Source: Streptomyces rimosus subsp. rimosus (lineage in GTDB: Bacteria > Actinomycetota > Actinomycetes > Streptomycetales > Streptomycetaceae). From it: a stretch of 23,086 nucleotides of DNA. Position numbers and translations under genes: made by a program. Shown here piece after piece: positions 7,562-16,194 of the stretch (within the stretch, counting starts at the first letter, position 1; each line of letters starts with the position of its first letter). The stretch covers positions 1 through 23,086 of the forward strand of contig NZ_JOCQ01000128.1 in assembly GCF_000720725.1 (NCBI RefSeq). The letters run 5' to 3'. Below the pieces are notes generated by a model. The model did no database searches. It saw only the letters and a program-made list of their open reading frames with translations, and was not told the DNA's origin.

Positions 7562-8034
7562 TGAACGAGCTCGATGTCGTGGGTGTCCGGGTGGAAATGC
7601 CTTCCAACCAACCGATCGTGCTCCTACGGGAGGTAGGAGGCGACCGTTACCTGCCCATTTGGATCGGGCCGGGGGAGGCCACCGCCATCGCCTTCGCCCA
7701 GCAGGGGATGGCCCCTGCCAGGCCGCTGACGCACGATCTCTTCAAGGATGTGCTGGAAGCGGTGGGCCAGGAACTGACCCAGGTCCGCATCACGGACCTG
7801 CGCGAGGGGGTCTTCTATGCCGAACTGGTCTTCGCCAGTGGTGTCGAGGTCAGCGCCCGTCCGTCCGACGCCATAGCGCTGGCGCTGCGCACCGGTACGC
7901 CGATCTACGGGACCGACGGGGTCCTCGACGACGCGGGCATCGCCATCCCGGACGAGCAGGAGGACGAGGTGGAGAAGTTCCGCGAGTTCCTCGACCAGAT
8001 CTCGCCCGAGGACTTCGGCACCAACAGCCAGTGA
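7561..8034 (+). CDS. Bifunctional nuclease family protein (DUF151)
   Basis: This 157-residue protein belongs to the BFN/DUF151 family (Rv1829). Conserved features include the start MNELDVVGVRVEMPSNQPIV, LPIWIGPGEATAIAF, LTHDLFKDVL, FYAELVF and SARPSDAIALALRTGTPIY. Members of the family have been reported as nucleases, but the actinobacterial role is not settled. The C-terminus is acidic (DEQEDEVEKF). The gene sits between two MerR-like regulators, as it does in mycobacteria. It probably has its own leaderless promoter in the 53-base gap after ftsR. A hairpin follows its stop codon. Confidence 0.9.
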   Translation: MNELDVVGVRVEMPSNQPIVLLREVGGDRYLPIWIGPGEATAIAFAQQGMAPARPLTHDLFKDVLEAVGQELTQVRITDLREGVFYAELVFASGVEVSARPSDAIALALRTGTPIYGTDGVLDDAGIAIPDEQEDEVEKFREFLDQISPEDFGTNSQ

Positions 8035-8040
8035 GCCGGG

Positions 8041-8065
8041 TGCGCGGAAGCCCGCCTTCCGCGCA
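8041..8065 (+). terminator. Hairpin terminator after the DUF151 gene
   Basis: A perfect 10-bp stem (TGCGCGGAAG at 8041-8050 with 8056-8065) has a CCCGC loop and starts six bases after the stop codon. It is followed by moderately T-rich sequence. Confidence 0.7.
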
Positions 8066-8147
8066 TTCGATTAGCCTTTCCCCGAGCAGGGACACGAGAA
8101 ACCACTCGCAAGGTGATTATCACTCGGCGTGGCGAGCGCGGCGATCG

Positions 8148-8176
8148 TTGACGCACCCCGAGTGACTGCATACCGT
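8148..8176 (+). promoter_or_regulatory. Vegetative-type promoter of the second MerR-like gene
   Basis: TTGACG at 8148-8153 and TACCGT at 8171-8176 are separated by 17 bases, an almost ideal housekeeping sigma (HrdB-type) promoter. Transcription would begin near 8183, leaving a leader of about 38 bases with GGAGGT at 8211-8216 ahead of the GTG at 8221. Confidence 0.7.
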
Positions 8177-8220
8177 CGATATGGCAGGTCCCGTCCGGGA
8201 CGTGGAGGACGGAGGTCGGC

Positions 8221-8823
8221 GTGGCAATCACCGGCGACGGTACGGCGGCGGAAGGGGTGTTGCCGCTCCATTCCGGGGCTGCTGACCGCACCCCGGCACA
8301 GGCCGCCGGGGTACCGGGCGACCGCGGGGCGGACACCATCGGCTACCGCGGCCCGACGGCGTGCGCGGCCGCCGGGATCACCTACCGCCAGCTCGACTAC
8401 TGGGCCCGCACGGGGCTTGTCGAGCCGAGCGTACGGCCCGCCTACGGATCGGGCACCCAGCGGCTCTACAACTTCCGGGACGTCGTCGTCCTGAAGATCG
8501 TCAAGCGGCTGCTGGACACCGGGGTCTCGCTGCAGAACATCCGCACCGCCGTCCGGCACCTGCGCTCCCGCGGGCTGTCCGACCTGGCGAGAATGACCCT
8601 GATGAGCGACGGCGCGACGGTCTACGAATGCACCTCGCCCGATGAGGTCGTGGACCTGCTCCAAGGTGGACAGGGCGTCTTCGGCATCGCCGTGGGCGTG
8701 GTCTGGCGCGACGTGGAGGGCGCGCTGTCGCAGCTTCACGGGGAGAGCGTGGACACCGGCGAGACGCTGGTCCGGCACAACCCGCACGACGAACTGGCGC
8801 GGCGGCGCAACCGGGCGGGGTGA
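8221..8823 (+). CDS. MerR-like transcriptional regulator (Rv1830/ResR type)
   Basis: This 200-residue protein has a variable N-terminus (1-38) and then a MerR-like winged helix at about 40-108 (features AGITYRQLDYWARTGLVEPS, GTQRLYNFRDVVVLKIVKRL, GVSLQNIRTAVRHL). A C-terminal domain of about 90 residues follows, with no metal-binding cysteine pattern. It corresponds by position and sequence to M. tuberculosis Rv1830 (ResR), a regulator linked to growth resumption after antibiotic exposure. The GTG start has GGAGGT five bases upstream. Its own strong promoter and the hairpin upstream show it is a separate unit. The binding site and regulon are not visible here. Confidence 0.88.
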   Translation: MAITGDGTAAEGVLPLHSGAADRTPAQAAGVPGDRGADTIGYRGPTACAAAGITYRQLDYWARTGLVEPSVRPAYGSGTQRLYNFRDVVVLKIVKRLLDTGVSLQNIRTAVRHLRSRGLSDLARMTLMSDGATVYECTSPDEVVDLLQGGQGVFGIAVGVVWRDVEGALSQLHGESVDTGETLVRHNPHDELARRRNRAG

Positions 8824-9112
8824 GCGGGGGCGTACGGTGCGGGGGCGCGGGCCGAATGGTCCGGCGTGTACCCCGGCGTGTTCGGCGCGCCCCGGCGTGG
8901 AAATCCTGAGAGCGCGCCTCGTGCGCCCGTCAGGGCGGTCTCCCGCGCCTCTACGGCATCAGAAAGCGCACAGCGGCCACAGAGGCCCACGGGGTACCAA
9001 GAGCGCGCACAGGGCCCCTCAGGGGATTTCAGGCCGTGTCCGGGACCGCGCGCGACCGGCGTGACGGGGTCGGTCAGGGCGATTGTCAGTGGTGTGGGGG
9101 AGCATCGGTCAT

Positions 9113-10690
9113 GTGAGACGTGCTCCGACGATCCTGCATCTGGACATGGATGCGTTCTATGCGTCCGCCGAACAGGCGGCGAAGCCGAGCCTGCGCGGAA
9201 AACCCGTGGTGGTCGGCGGGATCGGCCCGCGCGGCGTGGTCTCCACGGCGTCGTACGAGGCCCGGGTCTTCGGGGTGCGCTCGGCGATGCCGACGGCCCA
9301 GGCCCGCCGCCTGTGCCCGAACGCGGCCTATCTGACCCCGCGCTTCACCCTGTACCGCCGGGTGAGCGACCAGGTCATGGAACTGCTCCACGCGCTGTCG
9401 CCGCTGGTGGAACCGCTCAGCCTGGACGAGGCGTTCGTGGACCTGGAGGCGGGCGGCGTCGAGGCCGACACGGCGGCCGTACGGGCCGTGGGGGAGCGGC
9501 TGCGGCGGGACATCCGGCGCACGACGGGGCTGACCGGGTCGGTGGGGCTGGCCGGGGCCAAGATGCTGGCCAAGATCGCGTCCGAGCAGGCCAAGCCGGA
9601 CGGCCTGGTGGTCATCGAGCCCGGGTCGGAGCGGGAGCTGCTGGGCCCGATGACGGTGCGCACGCTGCCCGGCGTCGGCCCCGCCACGGCCGAGACGCTG
9701 CGCCGGGCGGGCATCCACACGGTTGCCGAGACGGCGGAGGCGGGCGAGGCGGAGCTGGTGCGCCTGCTGGGCAAGGCGCACGGCACCGGGCTGTACGCCA
9801 TGGCGCTGGGCCGCGACGACCGGCCCGTGGTGGCCGAGCGGGACGCGAAGTCCATATCGGTCGAGGACACCTTCGACGTGGACCTGACCGACCGGACGCG
9901 GGTGCGGGCCGAGGTGACGCGGCTGGCGGACCGCTGCGTGGAGCGGCTGCGGGCGGCGGGGCGTTCCGGCCGGACCGTGGTGATCAAGGTGCGCAACTAC
10001 GACTTCTCGACGCTGACCAGGTCGGAGACGCTGCGCGGGCCCACCGACGACCCGGGCGTGGTGCGGGAGGCGGCGGCCCGGCTGCTGGACCTGGTGGACA
10101 CGACGGGCGGCGTACGGCTGCTGGGCGTGGGCGTGACCGGGCTCGCCGACTTCACCCAGGAGGACCTGTTCGCCCAGCTGGCGACGGAGAAGGCGGCCGA
10201 GGAGGAGGCCGAGCGGGAGCGCCGGCTGGCGGTGGAGGCGGCCCGGGAGGCGGCCGACGAGCCCGAGCGGCCCCGGCGCTGGCTCCCCGGGCTCGACGTG
10301 ATCCACGACGAACACGGCGCCGGCTGGGTGCAGGGCAGCGGCGTCGGCCGGGTGACCGTACGGTTCGAGCAGCCGTGGTCCGGGCGCGGGCGGGTGCGCA
10401 CCTTCCCCGTGGACGACCCGGCGCTGCGCCCCGGTGAGCCGCTGCCGCTGGTGGGCGGACCGCCGGAAGGGTGGGGGAGCGGGGCGTACGGCGCGCCGGA
10501 GGGGTCGTCCGGTGCGCCGGCCGATCCGCCCGGAGAACCGGGCGAGCCGCCCGCCGGCCCTGCCTCCGAGAAGCCCGCCCCTCAGTCCTCCGCCCCCGCG
10601 ACCCGCCCGAATTCCGTGTCGGCCCGCGCGGCGTCCGAGCCGGGTACGGGACCGGAGACGGCATCGGGGGCCGGAATGTCCAGCCGGTAG
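9113..10690 (+). CDS. dinB: DNA polymerase IV (Y family) with C-terminal extension
   Basis: This 525-residue protein is a Y-family translesion polymerase. Metal ligands are D11 (LHLDMDAFYAS) and D105-E106 (SLDEAF); Y16 sits at the steric-gate position. Further features are AKMLAKIASEQAKPDGL and the helix-hairpin-helix LPGVGPATAETLRRAG, followed by a little-finger domain. A beta-clamp binding motif QEDLF lies at 349-353. Most Pol IV proteins stop near there, but this one continues with a Glu/Ala/Arg-rich linker, a compact domain (about 387-445; features IHDEHGAGWVQGSGVG and VTVRFEQPW) and a low-complexity Pro/Ala tail. The GTG at 9113 gives the usual N-terminus; a TTG at 9083 is an alternative. 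No obvious SOS box is seen upstream. The last 109 bases overlap the convergent PRC-barrel gene. Confidence 0.92.
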   Translation: MRRAPTILHLDMDAFYASAEQAAKPSLRGKPVVVGGIGPRGVVSTASYEARVFGVRSAMPTAQARRLCPNAAYLTPRFTLYRRVSDQVMELLHALSPLVEPLSLDEAFVDLEAGGVEADTAAVRAVGERLRRDIRRTTGLTGSVGLAGAKMLAKIASEQAKPDGLVVIEPGSERELLGPMTVRTLPGVGPATAETLRRAGIHTVAETAEAGEAELVRLLGKAHGTGLYAMALGRDDRPVVAERDAKSISVEDTFDVDLTDRTRVRAEVTRLADRCVERLRAAGRSGRTVVIKVRNYDFSTLTRSETLRGPTDDPGVVREAAARLLDLVDTTGGVRLLGVGVTGLADFTQEDLFAQLATEKAAEEEAERERRLAVEAAREAADEPERPRRWLPGLDVIHDEHGAGWVQGSGVGRVTVRFEQPWSGRGRVRTFPVDDPALRPGEPLPLVGGPPEGWGSGAYGAPEGSSGAPADPPGEPGEPPAGPASEKPAPQSSAPATRPNSVSARAASEPGTGPETASGAGMSSR

Positions 10691-10983
10691 TGGTGGTAGA
10701 GCTGTAGTTCCTGCTCGGGCGAGAGGTGGCGGCCCACCCCGAAGTCCGGCGCATCCCGGATCAGCTTGCGGTCGTAGGGGACGTGCAGCGCCTCGTCGAC
10801 CAGGTCGCTGGGCTCCAGGGGCACGAACGCGTCCCGGCTGAAGATCCCGGTGCGTACGGCCGCCCATTCCGGTTCTCCGGTCGCGTCGTCCAGGTACACC
10901 TCGTCGACGGTGCCGATCTTGGTTCCGTTCTTGTCGAACGCCTTGCGGCCGATCAAGCTGCGGGGATCGATATCGGTCTGCAC
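10582..10983 (-). CDS. PRC-barrel domain protein
   Basis: This 133-residue protein has a PRC-barrel-like domain (about 8-65) with the pattern LIGRKAFDKNGTKIGTVDEV, YLDDATGEPEW and AFVPLEP, followed by a helical part (LSPEQELQLYHHY) and a variable tail. PRC barrels serve as adaptors in RNA processing, photosynthesis and stress proteins; the role of this common Streptomyces version is unknown. The GTG at 10983 is preceded on the minus strand by GGAGGG. A longer frame reaching 11130 would run into the glycine riboswitch and is not favoured. Its 3' end overlaps dinB by 109 bases. It is divergent from gcvP. Confidence 0.85.
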   Translation of the reverse strand: MQTDIDPRSLIGRKAFDKNGTKIGTVDEVYLDDATGEPEWAAVRTGIFSRDAFVPLEPSDLVDEALHVPYDRKLIRDAPDFGVGRHLSPEQELQLYHHYRLDIPAPDAVSGPVPGSDAARADTEFGRVAGAED

Positions 10984-11062
10984 GGTCCCTCCAAGTGGTC
11001 GCAACTGCCTTGTGACAACTACCAAAGGGCACATTTCATGCCCCGGCCACTCGAAGGAACGC

Positions 11063-11093
11063 CCGTTCGCCGCGCTGGTAGGCTGGCGAACGG
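11063..11093 (+). promoter_or_regulatory. gcvP promoter -10 bracketed by a 9-bp inverted repeat
   Basis: TAGGCT at 11079-11084 is a good -10 element placed 20 bases before the riboswitch. It lies inside a perfect inverted repeat, CCGTTCGCC at 11063-11071 and GGCGAACGG at 11085-11093. The half-site centres are 22 bp apart, about two helical turns, which suits a dimeric DNA-binding protein. No clear -35 is seen, which would fit a promoter that needs an activator, or repression by occlusion. Confidence 0.5.
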
Positions 11094-11103
11094 CTGCAGA
11101 CCC

Positions 11104-11320
11104 CATGCGGGAGAGTCCCTTGTCGATCATGGCGGGGGCGCCGAAGGAGCAACTCCTCCCCGGAATCTCTCAGGCTCACGTACCGCATGGACGAGGTCAC
11201 TCTGGAAAGCAGGGCGGGCCACGGACGGGCACAGCGCCGGAACCCCTCCTCACCGACGGTGAAAGCCGGTTCCGCGCGCGGAACCGGTGAAGCTCTCAGG
11301 TTGCGATGACAGAGGGGGAG
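11104..11320 (+). promoter_or_regulatory. Tandem glycine riboswitch controlling gcvP
   Basis: Two glycine aptamers lie in a row. Aptamer 1 begins with the P1 strand ATGCGG (11105-11110, pairing with CCGCAT at 11183-11188) and contains GGGAGAGTCCC, GGCGCCGAAGGAGCAA, CTCTCAGG (11167-11174) and the downstream GTCACTCTGGAAAGC. Aptamer 2 is closed by CCCCTC (11243-11248) with GAGGGG (11312-11317) and contains ACCGACGGTGAAAGCCG and a second CTCTCAGG (11293-11300). The expression platform would be 11320-11383, which includes the gcvP ribosome site. Glycine binding is expected to switch on gcvP so that excess glycine is cleaved; the ON direction is family knowledge. Confidence 0.95.
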
Positions 11321-11383
11321 GCCGTCCGGGCACCAGCGCCGTGGTGCCCCGCAGAGGTCGAAACGACCAGGAGGCCCCCGCAG

Positions 11384-14269
<2,886 letters not shown>

Positions 14270-14308
14270 TCCGCCGGCCCGCGCCGCTCGCGGCGGCACG
14301 GCATGCGA

Positions 14309-14338
14309 AGGGCCCTCGGCGTGGACGCCGGGGGCCCT
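14309..14338 (+). terminator. gcvP terminator
   Basis: A stem of about 13 bp (AGGGCCCTCGGCG from 14309, pairing back to 14338, with one T-G wobble) has a TGGA loop and is followed by GTTGT. It starts 40 bases after the gcvP stop codon. Confidence 0.8.
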
Positions 14339-14415
14339 GTTGTCCGTTGTGCTGAGTTGTGCGGTGTTCTGTGCCGTGTTGTGCGGTCGACCGTGGCGGC
14401 GCTGCCCGCAAAGGA

Positions 14416-14622
14416 TCAGGCGGCGGTGGCCACGTTCGGTGTGCCCAGCACCCGGTGCGGCGCGATGACCTGGCCGTCCGGCAGCAGTTCACCGGTGTCC
14501 TCGAACAGGAGAACACCGTTGCACAGCAGGCTCCAGCCCTGCTCCGGGTGGTGCGCCACCAGATGGGCGGCCTCCCGGTCGGCGGAGTCTGCGGTTGGGC
14601 ACGGCGGTTGATGCTGGCACAT
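14416..14622 (-). CDS. DUF5999-type small protein
   Basis: This 68-residue protein starts MCQHQPPCPTADS and carries the conserved core HPEQGWSLLCNGVLLFEDTG followed by ELLPDGQ, which I recognise as a small protein common in Streptomyces (DUF5999). Function is unknown. Cysteines 2, 8 and 34 with His 4 could bind a metal, but that is not shown. The start at 14622 gives the usual family N-terminus but has only a weak AAAGA ribosome site. An in-frame ATG at 14682 would add 20 residues and has a better GGGGGAG site, so a longer product is possible. The gene is convergent with gcvP. Confidence 0.78.
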   Translation of the reverse strand: MCQHQPPCPTADSADREAAHLVAHHPEQGWSLLCNGVLLFEDTGELLPDGQVIAPHRVLGTPNVATAA

Positions 14623-14987
14623 GGATGAGATCTTTCGCTGCGATGTGGGCTGATTCGTCCTGCGGCTCGACGCGATGCTCATGGCCGCTCCCCCGTTTCA
14701 GTAGGTCGATACCAGTGTTGCCCCACGGGCCGGATTCCGCAGGGATTTGGCTGCAGCGGCACTCACTAGATAATGACGCATCACCCGTGCGGTCGGTTCA
14801 TTTCAAGTCCGGGGTGTTGCCGGGGCGTTGGGTGTCACCTGGTCGCGTACTCCGCGTGGGTGAGCGCAGCGGAGCGCCCCGCGGCCGGAAAGGGCGCGGG
14901 GCGCGATCCTGTGGAACGGTGTGCTTCTGTGCGCGGTTGCGGTGGTACGGCTTCGGCCGCTCGCCGCGGAGAACCCCCTGTGGAGCC
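14623..14987. other. Intergenic region with no clear gene
   Basis: About 365 bases lie between two minus-strand genes. The region contains the possible upstream start at 14682, a locally AT-richer patch near 14764-14785 (promoter-like for the DUF5999 gene, but no -10/-35 pair stands out), and a hairpin at 14874-14904 listed separately. Open frames here lack ribosome sites and recognisable sequence. Confidence 0.5.
14874..14904 (-). terminator. Hairpin downstream of the 195-residue protein gene
   Basis: A perfect 10-bp stem (GCGCCCCGCG at 14874-14883 with 14895-14904) and an 11-base loop lie 83 bases beyond the stop codon of the minus-strand gene ending at 14988. There is no T tract, so this is a moderate call. 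Confidence 0.45.
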
Positions 14988-15575
14988 TCAGGCCGGTGAC
15001 CCCAGCAGTGGTACCGGCGCCAGGCGCAGGGTCAGCCGGGGCAGCAGATCCGCGACGCGGTGCGGCCGGTGCGCCGCGATGCCCGGCGGGGCGGGCGCCA
15101 GCGGCACGAGGACGTCGCCCGGCGCGGGCACGCCCTCGGCGCCGTCGGCACCGACGTCGTGGTGCAACCACAAAGTGAGCATGTACAGCTCCGGCACGGA
15201 CAGCAGCCGTGGCTGGTACGGGGTCGGTACGGACTCCGCCTGACGCAGTGCCCGTTCGGTCGACATGACGTAGGGGCCCTCGCAGAAATGCGAGAACGCC
15301 CAGCCGTCCGCGGTGAGCATCGCCTCCGCGGTCGCCACGGCGCGTTCACCGTCGCGGATCAGGAAGCGCCAGCCGGTCAGCCGGGTACGGGGCGGCCCGG
15401 CCGGGTGGCTGACGTCGTCCAACACATGGACGGGCAGGGGGAGTTCGGGGGTGAGCGGGCCCTGGTGGGCACGGAGGGCGGGGGTGCGGGCCTCACGCAC
15501 GGCGGTGGGGGAACCGAGGGCGGCGAGGACGCTGCGGAGGGCGGGCGCGGGGGCAGGGGGAACATGCAGCGGCAT
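14988..15575 (-). CDS. Hypothetical protein (195 residues)
   Basis: I do not recognise the family. The protein begins MPLHVPPAPAPALRSVLAAL and has a Pro/Ala-rich N-terminal 60 residues. A globular middle follows, with a repeated beta-like pattern (TGWRFLIRDGERAVATAEAM, WAFSHFCEGPYVMSTERAL), then LLSVPELYMLTLWLHHDV and a Pro/Ala-rich end. It has no signal peptide or membrane segment. Codon bias is normal for the genome. The ATG at 15575 is preceded by GAGAGG about ten bases upstream; an in-frame start at 15662 would add an unconvincing Cys/Pro-rich stretch. It is divergent from the GCS2-like gene. Confidence 0.7.
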   Translation of the reverse strand: MPLHVPPAPAPALRSVLAALGSPTAVREARTPALRAHQGPLTPELPLPVHVLDDVSHPAGPPRTRLTGWRFLIRDGERAVATAEAMLTADGWAFSHFCEGPYVMSTERALRQAESVPTPYQPRLLSVPELYMLTLWLHHDVGADGAEGVPAPGDVLVPLAPAPPGIAAHRPHRVADLLPRLTLRLAPVPLLGSPA

Positions 15576-16194
15576 GGTGGGTCGCCTCTCACTTGGGAGA
15601 CACGGTGGTGCTGGGCAAGTGCGGACGTCGTCGTCAGCGTCGGGGACAGAGCGCCAGTACATGGCCGATCGGGGACGTCGGCCCGGCGGGGGTCAGCCGC
15701 TTTGCCGCAGCCCCGGTGGAACACCGCGACGCTGGGCGCCAACTCTCTGCCTCGTCAGCGAAGTTTATACGACGTGTGTTCACCAAGTGTTTCGTCTAGC
15801 GGCTGCGGAGATTGTCGGCAAGGCGGAATCCGGACCGGCCCGCGAGGTGTTTTCGGCACTTTTGCGCGGCGCCCGGAGCGACTGCCTCGTATTTCGCCGT
15901 GAACACGGTAGGCCGGATCCGGACGGTCTTTTTCCGGATCTCGACGGCGTTTACTGCGCCGCGCTGATCCGGTCTCCGAACCGGACGGTATGCCCTCGGA
16001 ATGTGCCAGCCTTCGTGTCTGACCGAGCCTATCGGTTCCGGCGCATGTCCAAGGCGTTATCGATCGGATTGCCGGGCATCATCGACCGTAGCGCGATCCC
16101 CTGGCGCCGCCGGGGAGACCGGCGGAACCGGACGCCGCGGCGGGCCCGGGAGGCCCGCCGGGCCGGGCCCGTCGTCACGAGGAGGGACGCTTCG
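15576..16194. other. Long divergent intergenic region
   Basis: These 619 bases separate the 195-residue protein gene (leftward) from the GCS2-like gene (rightward). No frame inside carries a recognisable protein. Around 15757-15960 the sequence is less GC-rich than the surrounding genes, with runs such as TTTATAC near 15766 and two CTTTTT/ACTTTT-like runs, and it holds the imperfect repeats listed separately. It probably contains the promoters of both genes, but no -35/-10 pair is clear enough to call. Confidence 0.6.
15824..15988 (+). repeat. Imperfect repeats of a CCGGATCCGGACGG-type element
   Basis: Four imperfect copies start at 15824, 15913, 15934 and 15975. Copies at 15913 (CCGGATCCGGACGG) and 15934 (CCGGATCTCGACGG) agree at 12 of 14 bases and are exactly 21 bp apart. 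The one at 15975 agrees at 11 of 14 and lies 41 bp further on. The core is itself palindromic (CCGGATCCGG). The spacing near two helical turns suggests protein binding on one face of the DNA, but GC-rich sequence can make such matches by chance. Confidence 0.4.

Noticed and set aside
9000..9112. Possible LexA/SOS operator upstream of dinB
   Set aside because: No TCGAAC-N4-GTTCGA-like palindrome is present in the upstream region.
8866..10437. A long plus-strand frame overlapping dinB in another register
   Set aside because: Gly/Arg/Ala-rich shadow of dinB; the dinB frame has all the polymerase motifs.
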